Under the pieces are notes generated by a model, which saw only the letters and a list, made by a program, of their open reading frames with translations, was not told the DNA's origin and made no database searches. A DNA stretch of 23,990 nt from positions 1-23,990 of IMG/VR virus record IMGVR_UViG_3300030118_002996; one strand, 5' to 3'. This document shows, piece by piece, positions 1 through 7,822 of the stretch. Position numbers and translations under genes: made by a program. Every line of letters begins with the position of its first letter. Positions within the stretch are counted from its first letter, which is position 1. Origin of the DNA: a virus.

Positions 1-208
1 TGGTTTTCTTCTTTTTGCCTGTGACATTTTGTTTGGTGCGTGATTTAGAGACAGCTTTTATATCAATAAACTCTCCTTTCCTGTAGGCTTCAGCAGTCCT
101 TTTGATTTCAGCCGCTTTCGCAGCCCTGTTTTTAGAACCAGATAAGTATTTTTTAGCAATACCTGTCTTTTTGTCTTTAGGAACTCGCCTTAGTTTCTTC
201 CTTTTCAC
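1..208 (-). CDS. Small Lys/Arg-rich phage protein, 3' part outside window
   Basis: A GTG start at 208..206 follows an AAAAAGG Shine-Dalgarno at good distance and opens a frame that stays open to base 1, so the end of the gene is missing. The visible 69 residues are strongly basic (KRKKLRRVPKDKKTG at the start, SKSRTKQ further on) and contain an Ala-rich stretch, GSKNRAAKAAEIKRTAEAY, likely helical. Short proteins of this style occur in the head-gene region of marine phages; that is recollection, and no function follows from the sequence. It overlaps the 3' end of the 38-codon gene at 177..293 in another frame, as in the tightly coupled genes around it. It may bind nucleic acid because of its charge, but that is inference. 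Confidence 0.55.
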   Translation of the reverse strand, partial: MKRKKLRRVPKDKKTGIAKKYLSGSKNRAAKAAEIKRTAEAYRKGEFIDIKAVSKSRTKQNVTGKKKKT

Positions 209-293
209 TTGTTACCTTTTTAGATTTTTTAGGAGAAGCTTTTGGTTCTTTCTTTGGCTCATCATAAGATTGAACTTTAAATTGGTATCCCAT
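177..293 (-). CDS. 38-aa Lys/Ser-rich micro-protein
   Basis: Starts with ATG inside a TAATG overlap with the stop of the 24-aa gene upstream and overlaps the start of the next gene. This is the tight coupling seen throughout the leftward unit. The product begins MGYQFKVQSYDEPKK and continues as a Lys/Ser/Pro-rich, probably unfolded tail (KASPKKSKKVTSEKEE). I do not recognise a family. The start overlap and the SD-bearing downstream gene are the main reasons to call it real; the low-complexity tail limits confidence. Confidence 0.45.
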   Translation of the reverse strand: MGYQFKVQSYDEPKKEPKASPKKSKKVTSEKEETKASS

Positions 294-367
294 TACTTTT
301 TACCTCCCTTCTTTTTCTTCTTTGACTTTGGCTTCATAGTAGAACCATACCCAACACCTTTAGGCAT
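293..367 (-). CDS. 24-aa glycine/lysine-rich micro-protein
   Basis: ATG at 367..365, stop overlapping the next ATG (TAATG). The product is MPKGVGYGSTMKPKSKKKKK plus a short GGKK tail. Tiny MPKG.GYG..+Lys proteins are common beside phage head genes, so I call it coding on style and on the start-stop overlap. The same frame is open upstream without an ATG for about 20 more codons (KKQLRTAKGSKIK...), so a longer form from a TTG near 440 is possible. That would start inside the decayed repeat array. Function unknown. Confidence 0.4.
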   Translation of the reverse strand: MPKGVGYGSTMKPKSKKKKKGGKK

Positions 368-435
368 AACAAAAAAAGTAGCTGTCTTTATCTTACTTCC
401 TTTTGCCGTTCTTAGCTGTTTTTTAAAATAAAGCT

Positions 436-1138
436 TTTTTACCAACAGCAGTATTATTGTTACCAATAGTAATTACCAATAGCTGTATTATTGTTACCAT
501 TAGTATTTACCAACTGCTGTATTCTTGTAAGTCGTTGTATGACCAATAGCAGTATTATGCTTACCACTCGTAGCAGTTAAAAGCCTTGCAATAACTACGT
601 TTTGTGTAAAATAACCGATTGCTGTGTTTTACTTCCATGCAATTTAACCTACTGCCGTATTATATGTACCGCTTGTATTTCCTACTGTTGTGTTTTTACC
701 AAAAGCAAAAAAACCTACTGCTGTGTTTTTGTATTTAAGATATTTACCCAACTGCTGTGTTTTTAGTGCCGGTTGTATTTTAGATGCAAGTAATTAAACC
801 AATAACTGTATTTTTATAAAACCATTGATATGACTGTAATTTTAGGCTGTATTCTATTTAAAGTAATTTAACCAACAGCAGTATTATGGTTGCCGGTTGT
901 ATTTTTAATTGAAGTGTTATAACTAGTAGTTGTATAAAGTAAAACCATTGATATAACTAGCTTTTAGTAAACAAATCCTACTGCTGTATTATGTGTACCT
1001 GATGTAAAACCTATAGCTGTATTATGTGTTCTCGTTGTATATCCTATTGCAGTGTTTTATGTACCTATCGTATTTCCTACGACTGTATTTTAGATCCTTG
1101 CAACAAAACCTATTGCAGTATTTTATGCACCAATTGTA
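436..1138 (-). repeat. Decayed array of about 16 NTAVG-coding repeat units
   Basis: Read on the minus strand, a core of the form AAT ACN GCN GTN GGT (Asn-Thr-Ala-Val/Ile-Gly) recurs at plus positions near 442, 475, 509, 541, 613, 647, 682, 713, 748, 799, 871, 976, 1010, 1042, 1075 and 1108. The step is 31 to 36 bp, with gaps that are near multiples of this. Complete units read like GGT AAC AAT AAT ACT GCT, which resembles the G-N-N-N-T-A-V-G repeats of phage tail fibres and surface adhesins. No long ORF exists. Several units have TAA just before the conserved Asn (near 1083-1122, and in the unit near 613), TAA also follows the core in two units, and the frame shifts repeatedly because steps of 32, 34 and 35 are not multiples of 3. 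A companion repeat (ATATCAATGGTTTTA) occurs twice, near 820-835 and 945-956. The stretch holds no convincing gene. It reads as a broken fibre gene or a non-coding reservoir of fibre repeats. Confidence 0.75.
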
Positions 1139-1139
1139 T

Positions 1140-1271
1140 TTACTTCCTTTTACGTTTTTTAGCACTTGATAAAGCGATAGCCTGTGCTTGTTTTAATGTT
1201 TTACCTTCCTTCATTAACAAACGAATGTTTGCAGATATAGCCTTCTGTGATTTGCCTTTCTTAAGTGGCAT
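1140..1271 (-). CDS. 43-aa basic phage protein (MPLKKGKS type)
   Basis: ATG at 1271..1269 overlaps the stop of the 52-aa gene upstream (TAATG); TAA at 1142..1140. The product MPLKKGKSQKAISANIRLLM continues with KEGKTLKQAQAIALSSAKKR. This is the familiar small phage/bacterial pattern MPL.KGKS...S.NI...M..GK...QA.AIAL..A+K, which I recognise from many phage genomes but which has no proven role. It sits after the minor head gene, a usual place for small virion-associated or DNA-binding proteins. It is the last clearly intact gene before the repeat array. Confidence 0.7.
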   Translation of the reverse strand: MPLKKGKSQKAISANIRLLMKEGKTLKQAQAIALSSAKKRKRK

Positions 1272-1429
1272 TATTTAAAAAACTTTCCAGCATTAATATC
1301 TTTTACAAAAGACTTAAAATCTTTTGCTTTTGAAGCTTCTTCAATACATTTTCTTCTTTCTTTCATATCCAAGTGCAGAGTTGTCATTAACTGTGCAAGC
1401 TCTCTTGAAAAGAAAGGATCATCAATCAT
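1271..1429 (-). CDS. 52-aa conserved-style hypothetical
   Basis: The ATG overlaps the stop of the MuF-ART gene (TTATGA) and its own TAA overlaps the next start (TAATG), so it is fixed in place by two coupled junctions. The product starts MIDDPFFSRELAQLMTTLHL and continues DMKERRKCIEEASKAKDFKS, ending NAGKFFK. It is helical and charged with one Cys and no membrane segment. I do not recognise a family. Being wedged between the minor head gene and the small basic protein suggests a head-assembly or virion role, an inference from position only. Confidence 0.65.
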   Translation of the reverse strand: MIDDPFFSRELAQLMTTLHLDMKERRKCIEEASKAKDFKSFVKDINAGKFFK

Positions 1430-3639
1430 AATTTAACTGTATCACTTACCACTATAGCTGATCTGTTGAGTATCACCCAGTAATCTGCGTCAAAGTGTAT
1501 TAATTCAGCACCACCTTCAACTAATTTATCTACTAAAGGCAAAGGCACTTGATATCCATCTATTCCAAGTATGGTGCAAGCTTCCCCTACTGACTCAATT
1601 TTGTAGCCTGTTAGTTTTTCTGCTTTTGCAATCGTTTCATCTTCCCATTTTCCAAAGGTTTGTTTATACCAATCGGAGTCTGGATATGCGTGTTCATTCT
1701 TTAAATTTTTTGTACTTGAACCCTTTTTCCAAGTTTTGAAGTTTGCATCTTTTTTTAATCCAAATGCAGTAATTCTTTTTTGCTTTTCAGCAACTGATAA
1801 TTTAGGTGCAAAGGCATTACTCTGGGTATAATGTTCAGCAATTTCAATAGCATTTTTTGTACTCTTTGATAAACTTGCTTTTGTTCCATGAAAGTTTCTA
1901 GCAGCAGCATAAGTTCCATTGCCATATAGACCTTCACCAGCATAATAATTATCACCTCCTTTACCGATACCCTTAAACTGATCATTCCATCTATCATCAG
2001 AAACTCCTCGATACAAAACAAGGTTTTCACCATCAGCACCCTTAACTAAATCTTTTCTATTTTTTAATGCTTGAACATTTTTAACTCTATCTGGTCTTTT
2101 ATTGAATCCTTGCTTCCAGAAAAGATAATCATTATACATTGGTGAGTTTTTATCAACTACTTTTTCAATACTTAAACCTTGCTCTAAAGATTGAATTTTA
2201 AAATCAATCGGCCCTGTATATGGGTTTTTTATACCTCTTGCTGTTTGTATTTTTATCTCATGCTCTCTGTACTTTTTAAGATCAGCCAACAACTCTTTTT
2301 CAGTTAGTTTTTTGAGTGGCTTTGATTTAACAAAGTCAGATGCCTTAGCAGTTCCTACAACCGCTTTAGGCTTGGGCTTTGGTTTGATATTTGTAGGCTT
2401 ACCATAGATTCTTTGTAAATCTTTCAGACTTCTTTCACTATCATCATCACGAACAAATTTTTTTATTGCTTTCTGTCCAGATCCTTCCTTCTTTGCCAAC
2501 CTCTTAAAATACTGAACTTTCTTTGCATTGCCTAAAGTTTTAACCTGTAGCTTTTTATCTTGTTGTAAAAGCCAATCACCATATTTCGTATCTTGTGGCA
2601 CTCTACCTGTTGCACTTGGTCTAGTAACAACCTTTCCTACTGGTGGCTTTTCCAAACTTGGATATTTCTTCTGCAATCCATCAAAGTCAACGACAGGAAC
2701 AGTGGTAGATCGACAATTAAAGTGCTGTGGTGGTGTAGGGCCTTTGTTGTATGCAAACTGTTTGCCATCAAGATCTCTGCAAACTGCACTTGTTCTGTTA
2801 TCTAAGGTTGCAACATATTCATATTTAGGGGCAACTTTACTATTTGCAGCATACACCGCCTGTGATGCCTGATTCTGTACTTGATTAACAGATGTTCTTA
2901 CTATTGTTCTTATTTGATGATTAGCAAGTTTTGTTCTTTCACCGCCAGCAAGTGCTAATTGTCTTGAAGTTTTAGCTTTTTGACCAAATTCTAAATTTCC
3001 AATCATTCGTCTTGCTATTTCTTGTGTTGATTCTCCGCTAAAAACCCCTTGTCTAATATTTCTTGCAAGCAACTCATGTTGCTTTGTTGCTATACCACGA
3101 AAAGCTTTCTCTACTGTGTCTCCATTTGGAAGGGTTTGCATTGCTCCCTGTCTTGCAGTAAGTTCAAACTTTCCAGAACCAAACCTTTTAAAATCATCTT
3201 CTGTAAATTCTTTACTGGTAAATATATTTACTTGTGTTGGATCTGTTTTAACAAAAGATTCTGCATATTTTCTACTAACAGCAACAGAATTTATGGGTAC
3301 ATTACCAGACTTTACAACTTTTTTTAATTCATTCTCTATAAATCCAGCCTGTACTTCTGCCAGTCCTTCGATTTCTTTAATCATTTTTTGAGTTGTAAGC
3401 CTTGACCAAGTATCTAAACTTATTTTTGACTGTTGAATTATTGCTCTTAATCTTTTTCTTGTCTGTGGTGCTATTACAATCCCTGCCCCAGCTTGTGCTT
3501 GTCTAATGTTTATCTGTTTTAGTTTCTTTGTTGCTTCAAGAATTACATCATTGTATGCCTTTTGAAAATCCTTTGCAACAGCATTACTATATCTGTTTAA
3601 ATCAATAGTCTCTCTGAAAAATGCTTCTGGTGTACTCAT
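1426..3639 (-). CDS. Mu F/SPP1 gp7-type minor head protein with C-terminal ADP-ribosyltransferase-like domain
   Basis: 737 residues. The N-terminal 240 are helical and head-morphogenesis-like. Residues about 243-305 carry the Phage_Mu_F signature: IRTIVRTSVNQVQNQ, then YVATLDNRTSAVCRDLDGK and PPQHFNCRSTTVP. A basic Lys/Pro linker (about 417-428, KPTNIKPKPKPKA) leads to a C-terminal region (about 536-731) with LVLYRGVSDD (Arg544), GEGLYGNGTYAAA (568-580), an ILGIDGYQV stretch (691-698) and the closing YWVILNRSAIVV (720-731). That order (YRG, G-x-G-x-Y, xYWVILNRSA) is what I associate with ADP-ribosyltransferase domains fused to MuF proteins. I see no clear ExE/QxE, so activity is uncertain. 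A family member of SPP1 gp7 type sits at the portal vertex and can enter the cell with the DNA. The gene lies 3 bp after portal, the normal order, and is longer than MuF-only proteins because of the added domain. Confidence 0.85.
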   Translation of the reverse strand: MSTPEAFFRETIDLNRYSNAVAKDFQKAYNDVILEATKKLKQINIRQAQAGAGIVIAPQTRKRLRAIIQQSKISLDTWSRLTTQKMIKEIEGLAEVQAGFIENELKKVVKSGNVPINSVAVSRKYAESFVKTDPTQVNIFTSKEFTEDDFKRFGSGKFELTARQGAMQTLPNGDTVEKAFRGIATKQHELLARNIRQGVFSGESTQEIARRMIGNLEFGQKAKTSRQLALAGGERTKLANHQIRTIVRTSVNQVQNQASQAVYAANSKVAPKYEYVATLDNRTSAVCRDLDGKQFAYNKGPTPPQHFNCRSTTVPVVDFDGLQKKYPSLEKPPVGKVVTRPSATGRVPQDTKYGDWLLQQDKKLQVKTLGNAKKVQYFKRLAKKEGSGQKAIKKFVRDDDSERSLKDLQRIYGKPTNIKPKPKPKAVVGTAKASDFVKSKPLKKLTEKELLADLKKYREHEIKIQTARGIKNPYTGPIDFKIQSLEQGLSIEKVVDKNSPMYNDYLFWKQGFNKRPDRVKNVQALKNRKDLVKGADGENLVLYRGVSDDRWNDQFKGIGKGGDNYYAGEGLYGNGTYAAARNFHGTKASLSKSTKNAIEIAEHYTQSNAFAPKLSVAEKQKRITAFGLKKDANFKTWKKGSSTKNLKNEHAYPDSDWYKQTFGKWEDETIAKAEKLTGYKIESVGEACTILGIDGYQVPLPLVDKLVEGGAELIHFDADYWVILNRSAIVVSDTVKL

Positions 3640-3642
3640 TCA

Positions 3643-5067
3643 TCAGGCCGCGTCTTCTGTTTCGTCATCATCATCTGTAGCTGGTTCTTCTGGTGGTTCC
3701 ATTTCTACCAACCCTCCACTTTGCGTGCTTTCCATTTCTTCCTCAATATCAAAGTCATCACCAAGAATTTCTCCAGCAGACAATTGGTTTAGAAGTGTCT
3801 CTTGTGAAATAGTGCCAGCAGTAAACAAGGTTAATAGACTTGTTATCTCTTGAGGCTCAAGCCTTGTAGAAACAAAGTCTCTATTTACAAAGCTGCTACC
3901 AGCATTAGGTTCATTTAAATATTCGCTATGAAACCTGAGGCAGTTATCAATTAAATCTTGCATCTGTTGAGCAATAACCATCATTGTGCTGTCATTCTGT
4001 GATCTATCTATTCGTTTGGCCTCTGCTGATTCTCCTACTAATTTTTGACCAAGCACCGCAGCTAACGATAAAGTATTGATCTGCTCTTTGAGATCACCAA
4101 GCCTTTGGAACTGGCTGTCATAGCTATCTCCTGATGGGCTTACATATTCAAGTCTAGATTCTGGTGGTAATGCCAAAGCTTCACTTGGGCCTGTTGTTAT
4201 CTCATCAGCGTTTGGATAACCAAAGACAGCAAGTAATGGAACAGAACTGATATGCAAAATATTATCCAAGTCTGATTGAATCTGGTAATGTTTAAGATTT
4301 AACTCTGCTATGTCATACAAGGGGCTGCGTGACTCATAAAAACCTACCCTGTTGGAATATGCCACAGCAAACGGAATCTTGTCTTTAAGGCTCATTTCAC
4401 CCTCATCAAATAATTTATATTCACTATTCTTTTTATCTTTTCTATGGATCTCATATCTGCCACGCTCTAAAACTCTTATTTGCTTAACTTGCTTTTCTCC
4501 ATACTTTCCATCAGGTTCTACAACATTCTCCAACAACCTTAACTGTGTGAGTTGTCTTGCACCATCTATGATTTCACTTCTCCACCCAAGAATATTTCGT
4601 GGTGAATATGTCACCCAATAAGGTCTGGTCTTATCTCCATCTTTAGGTGCATCTACAAGCACACCACAATGCCCGAAGGAAATCGCTGTTCTAGCTGTTT
4701 CATATAGCCAGACATTCAGATCATTTCCTTCTAGGTCAACATCAAATAATTGTTCTCTTACTAAGTCAGAAACGTCATCAAGCCTTACTGGTTTTCTTGT
4801 GAGCATACCAGCCAGCATCTTTTCAATTCTCTGCAAGTAAGGAACAACAGTTGATCTCGATAACCTTACGTCATAACTATCATCTGTTTCTCTTGCCTCC
4901 TGTGGCAGATACTTTCTATGTTCACTTCTAATCTTATATGTGCCTTCCTTCAAGTCTGTGATCAAATCCCAAAACTGTGCCATTCGTTGATATGCCGCAT
5001 TTGGTGATTCAACAGTCGATACAGCCTGTGTTATAGGTTGGTTATAAATATTTAATGAGCTATACAC
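3643..5067 (-). CDS. Portal protein (DUF4055 type)
   Basis: 474 residues forming the dodecameric ring at one head vertex through which DNA passes. The start is GTG at 5067 with an AGGA Shine-Dalgarno 7 bases upstream. Early residues (MAQFWDLITDLKEGTYKI, then YLPQEARETDDSYDVRLSRS and MLAGMLTRKPVRL) match what I know of DUF4055 portal-like proteins. The middle has the AELNLKHYQIQSDLDNILH helix and an LPPESRLEYVSPSG segment, and the C-terminus is an acidic tail rich in Glu/Asp (EPPEEPATDDDDETEDAA). It follows large terminase by 26 bp and precedes the MuF gene, the canonical TerS-TerL-portal-MuF order, which strengthens the call. Confidence 0.9.
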   Translation of the reverse strand: MYSSLNIYNQPITQAVSTVESPNAAYQRMAQFWDLITDLKEGTYKIRSEHRKYLPQEARETDDSYDVRLSRSTVVPYLQRIEKMLAGMLTRKPVRLDDVSDLVREQLFDVDLEGNDLNVWLYETARTAISFGHCGVLVDAPKDGDKTRPYWVTYSPRNILGWRSEIIDGARQLTQLRLLENVVEPDGKYGEKQVKQIRVLERGRYEIHRKDKKNSEYKLFDEGEMSLKDKIPFAVAYSNRVGFYESRSPLYDIAELNLKHYQIQSDLDNILHISSVPLLAVFGYPNADEITTGPSEALALPPESRLEYVSPSGDSYDSQFQRLGDLKEQINTLSLAAVLGQKLVGESAEAKRIDRSQNDSTMMVIAQQMQDLIDNCLRFHSEYLNEPNAGSSFVNRDFVSTRLEPQEITSLLTLFTAGTISQETLLNQLSAGEILGDDFDIEEEMESTQSGGLVEMEPPEEPATDDDDETEDAA

Positions 5068-5093
5068 AGTTTTTCCTCATAGTATCATTACTT

Positions 5094-6434
5094 TTAATAT
5101 ATTCTAATTCCTGTCGGCCGCCCTGCACGAGCAAACAATGGATTAAATTCTCTCCATACGACATATCCTAAGGCATCTGCCATGTGGTCATAGCCAGATT
5201 CTTTGTCTGGTTCTCCTTTCTCATTGTATGACTGTAATTCCATAGATTCTATTAGCTTTCTGCAACTGGCATGGATATGTAAACGGGTTTCCCCTTTGCC
5301 GTTACATAAAAGAGCCTGTACGGAAGAAACCCTGTCTCTGACTGGCGGATTGCTGCGTGGCGACTGATTACTGAACCCATACGACTCCAGAATGGCAATA
5401 TCAGTTTGGCTACTGTTTGTACTCCTGTTTCCTCCACTGGCATCTGGGTAAATATATATTTTATTGTAAGGGTATCTGGCTTTTATTTCTTGAGCAAGTG
5501 CATCTGTGTCATGAGCTTTAGTTATTTCATCAAATATTAATAATTTTTGATCTTTTACAATTCCAACAACAGCGTTCATGTTTCCTATGTTGAAGTCAAT
5601 ACCAATGCGTAATGGTTCTATCTGTATCTCTTGTTTTTCTGTAATTACGTTTTGTGACCTTTCAAAACGATCATAAACTTGACCAGTTGTAAGGTTTACA
5701 AACTCTCCATTTAAATAAGCTTGTAACATTGATGGATCATAGTTCGCTTGCATACGTTCTATAAAATCTTCTGGCAAATGTGGATTGTCTTGCGTCCGCA
5801 TCTTGATTAAATGCCTGTCCTTACGTTCCTTTGCTTCATCAGTACCAAAAGTGTTATATAACCAGCGAAAGCCTTCTGGTGTTGAAGCTGCACAGAACTG
5901 TCTGACATTACCAGCCCTTAATCGTCCAAGTATTTTAGGAAAAGCCCTGTTTGCAATAGATGGACTTACAACATCTATTTCATCTACCAAGACATGAGAT
6001 AAATTTAAACCTATTATTCTTGACCAGTTTTCAAAAGATCTGCATAACAGCTTGCTATCTCCCTCTTGAAAATGAATTGTGTACTCAGGTAAAGGACTAG
6101 CTCTAAAGGTATATGGTATTTCATATTGCTCTAAAAATTGTTCAAAGTCTGTTTGCCAAATGTCTCTGATTAATGGGGCAGTTGGTTCCATAACCGCCCC
6201 GATATAACCTATATTCTGTGCTGCTAGTTTTATAGCCATACTGCACAAAGCTCTAGTTTTACCAGCACCATAACCAGCAGATAAACCAACAATTTCTGAT
6301 TGATTATCAAAGAACTGTTGCTGCGGTGGATGTAAATCTGTTCTTATACGATTTAGAAGCTCATTTGTATCAATATCAATGCTGTGACTGCCTATGTGAT
6401 CTAATATAGAACCTTCTCTGGAAAGTATGCTCAA
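5094..6434 (-). CDS. terL: Large terminase subunit (ATPase and nuclease)
   Basis: 446 residues; packages DNA into the prohead and cuts concatemers. Visible motifs: Walker A SAGYGAGKT (52-60), Walker B HVLVDEIDVV (147-156), coupling motif AASTPEG (182-188), then a RNase-H-like nuclease with IGIDFNIGN (Asp280), IYIYPDAS (Asp331) and GYDHMADALGYVVW (Asp416 and Asp420). Length is normal for the family. The start is a TTG at 6434..6432 that overlaps the TGA of small terminase (TTGA) and has AGGTGA just upstream; no ATG lies nearby in frame. The TTG overlap implies translational coupling to terS. Confidence 0.93.
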   Translation of the reverse strand: MSILSREGSILDHIGSHSIDIDTNELLNRIRTDLHPPQQQFFDNQSEIVGLSAGYGAGKTRALCSMAIKLAAQNIGYIGAVMEPTAPLIRDIWQTDFEQFLEQYEIPYTFRASPLPEYTIHFQEGDSKLLCRSFENWSRIIGLNLSHVLVDEIDVVSPSIANRAFPKILGRLRAGNVRQFCAASTPEGFRWLYNTFGTDEAKERKDRHLIKMRTQDNPHLPEDFIERMQANYDPSMLQAYLNGEFVNLTTGQVYDRFERSQNVITEKQEIQIEPLRIGIDFNIGNMNAVVGIVKDQKLLIFDEITKAHDTDALAQEIKARYPYNKIYIYPDASGGNRSTNSSQTDIAILESYGFSNQSPRSNPPVRDRVSSVQALLCNGKGETRLHIHASCRKLIESMELQSYNEKGEPDKESGYDHMADALGYVVWREFNPLFARAGRPTGIRIY

Positions 6435-6754
6435 GACATCACCTGACCAACTTTTGCCATTGAATTTATGCAGCCTAATGCAACAGATAATTGACCACCT
6501 TTTCTCGCCTCCTGTTGTAATGACGCATATTGAGCTAAAACTTCCGCAGTAAATTGTCGCCTGTCAATATCAAAATCTTTTTTCAAAATAGCTCTGGCAT
6601 CTTGCATGTAATTATCTGCTGTTCTTTCCGTTACACCATATTCATCTGAAACAAATTGTATTATTTCTGATCTTGTAGTTCCAACAGATAAAAGCTTTGC
6701 AACTTTATTGACTCTAAAGTTATGTTCTGTCTTACTGGATCTACCTTTTGCCAC
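6431..6754 (-). CDS. terS: Small terminase subunit
   Basis: 107 residues. It recognises the packaging site on the genome and hands it to the large subunit. The N-terminal half reads as a helix-turn-helix region (residues about 12-55: VNKVAKLLSVGTTRSEIIQF, then YGVTERTADNYMQDARAIL), followed by a helical oligomerisation part ending LGCINSMAKVGQVMS. The start is GTG at 6754 without a good Shine-Dalgarno. Its stop overlaps the TTG of terL, and terL identity plus position make this call firm even though TerS sequences diverge widely. The packaging site itself is not visible. Confidence 0.8.
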   Translation of the reverse strand: MAKGRSSKTEHNFRVNKVAKLLSVGTTRSEIIQFVSDEYGVTERTADNYMQDARAILKKDFDIDRRQFTAEVLAQYASLQQEARKGGQLSVALGCINSMAKVGQVMS

Positions 6755-6775
6755 TAAATTAAGGATTTTATTAAT

Positions 6776-6895
6776 CTAAATGTAGCTTGAATTGCTGGTT
6801 TTTGTCGATTTTTCTTGTTTTTCCCAGTGTTTTAATAATATTTTTAACTCAATTATTCTTAACTGTGCTGCTTTTATTTTTTCTTCTACTTTCAT
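6776..6895 (-). CDS. 39-aa charged helical micro-protein
   Basis: The ATG overlaps the stop of the 105-aa gene (GAATGA), and a GGAG lies about 6 bases upstream (GGAGTGGGAATG), a good start signal. The product MKVEEKIKAAQLRIIELKIL plus LKHWEKQEKSTKTSNSSYI has heptad-like Leu/Ile spacing over residues 6-22, so a short coiled coil is likely. Ends 21 bp before small terminase. No family recognised. Confidence 0.6.
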   Translation of the reverse strand: MKVEEKIKAAQLRIIELKILLKHWEKQEKSTKTSNSSYI

Positions 6896-7209
6896 TCCCA
6901 CTCCTTTGGATGACCACTGCTTAATTGTATTGTGTAGTCTTTAAGATCCTTTAACTGCATACCAACTAATTTATCTGTATTCCATTTTTCATCTTCAAAA
7001 GGTATTAATTGAACACTGACATCACTTAATTCATATCCAGTCCATTCCCATTTATTTTTGGGGTTTTCAAATAATCCATCAAATTCAATAGAAAAATTAT
7101 AAATACGGTATGAGACTTCTTTTTCTACTCCATCCACTTTTATATATTTATAAACATAAGCACCTTTTAAGGCATCAAGTGGCAAAGAAGATTCTGCATC
7201 AAGTTTCAT
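6892..7209 (-). CDS. 105-aa hypothetical, mixed alpha/beta
   Basis: I choose the ATG at 7209, which overlaps the upstream stop (CTATGA); an upstream in-frame start at 7269 would overlap the previous gene by 64 bases. The product begins MKLDAESSLPLDALKGAYVY and has alternating hydrophobic strands with many aromatic residues (VSYRIYNFSIEFDGLF, WEWTGYELSDVSVQLIPF), ending SSGHPKEWE. There is no Cys, no membrane segment and no recognised motif. It is coupled on both sides by ATGA overlaps in the chain between the initiator and terminase, so it may be a regulatory or packaging accessory protein, but nothing in the sequence shows that. Confidence 0.65.
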   Translation of the reverse strand: MKLDAESSLPLDALKGAYVYKYIKVDGVEKEVSYRIYNFSIEFDGLFENPKNKWEWTGYELSDVSVQLIPFEDEKWNTDKLVGMQLKDLKDYTIQLSSGHPKEWE

Positions 7210-7682
7210 AGTGATTTCATAGTAAAGTTTGCAAGTTTGTCTTTCACCTCTTGTATTTCTGGTGAACAATTAATAAGGTTTTTCTCTGGATTTTTTTTGT
7301 GTTGATTCATAACTTTATTCATAAACTTTGCAGTTTTAGACCAACTTTCTTTTCTCATGTTGTGGATTTCTCGAACAACATTAATGTCAATATCAACTCC
7401 GTAGAAGTTTCTAATAACACCATTTTCATTCCTATAGCCTTTACAGACTAATTGGTTGTCTTGGTCATAAGTTGCATTAGCAGCAGCGCAGTAACATATA
7501 AGGGCTAAATCCTGTCCACCACAGTGTTTTCCTGAGTCATCCCTGTCGTAATCAGGCAAGTGTTGATTGATTAATCCATCAGAATTGTGTATTATTCCAG
7601 AATCATTACAGGCAAAACATTCATATTTAGGTGCATGAAAAGTTATTTCCCTGTCGATAGGTCGTCTTTTATAGCTTTTCAT
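7206..7682 (-). CDS. 158-aa protein with N-terminal Cys cluster (possible zinc site)
   Basis: ATG at 7682 with a strong purine-rich Shine-Dalgarno (AAGGAAGG, about 8 bases away). Cys22 and Cys25 (YECFACNDSG) with Cys54 (GKHCGG) and Cys63/Cys65 (LICYCAAANA) could bind zinc; CxxCNDSG resembles the first half of a DnaJ-type zinc knuckle. The C-terminal half is helical and basic (IHNMRKESWSKTAKFMNKVM). No known family. It is the second gene after the initiator and joins the next gene by an ATGA overlap. A nucleic-acid-binding role is plausible from zinc ligands and charge, but unproven. Confidence 0.65.
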   Translation of the reverse strand: MKSYKRRPIDREITFHAPKYECFACNDSGIIHNSDGLINQHLPDYDRDDSGKHCGGQDLALICYCAAANATYDQDNQLVCKGYRNENGVIRNFYGVDIDINVVREIHNMRKESWSKTAKFMNKVMNQHKKNPEKNLINCSPEIQEVKDKLANFTMKSL

Positions 7683-7817
7683 TTATTTAACCTTCCTTTC
7701 TTCTAAATCTTCAAATGGGTTCATTTCTTCCCATTTACCATTTTTAAAAATTTTAATTTTATCTGGTTCATTTGTATTAAAACAAATCTGACCTTCAACA
7801 GGTAAATCGTTTTCCAT
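7683..7817 (-). CDS. 44-aa acidic/charged micro-protein
   Basis: ATG at 7817, five bases after the initiator stop; its TAA abuts the next ATG. The product MENDLPVEGQICFNTNEPDK continues IKIFKNGKWEEMNPFEDLEE. The GQI...NGKWEE layout looks like a small beta-hairpin protein and loosely resembles the 56-aa product at 15531-15701 (PYIGQIYYSPDNDKTFEF). No Shine-Dalgarno is seen, so translation may be coupled to the initiator gene. Function unknown. Confidence 0.55.
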   Translation of the reverse strand: MENDLPVEGQICFNTNEPDKIKIFKNGKWEEMNPFEDLEERKVK

Positions 7818-7822
7818 GGGTG

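Noticed and set aside
102-431. Plus-strand 109-residue Phe/Leu-rich ORF
   Set aside because: Shadow of Lys-rich leftward micro-genes (AAA/AAG becomes TTT/CTT), with three coupled minus-strand genes in the same place.
436-1138. CRISPR array, suggested by regular 33-35 bp repeat spacing
   Set aside because: There are no unique spacers between identical repeats; units are degenerate and continuous and encode an N-T-A-V-G peptide motif.
436-1138. Recoding of TAA as a sense codon in the repeats
   Set aside because: TAA ends many intact genes in the window (for example at 7683, 15699 and 23890), and the repeats also change frame, so stop readthrough would not restore an ORF.
1024-1278. Plus-strand Cys-rich 84-residue ORF
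   Set aside because: Runs antisense through the NTAVG repeats and the 43-aa basic gene; its apparent Cys pattern comes from repeated TGT/TGC in the repeat DNA.
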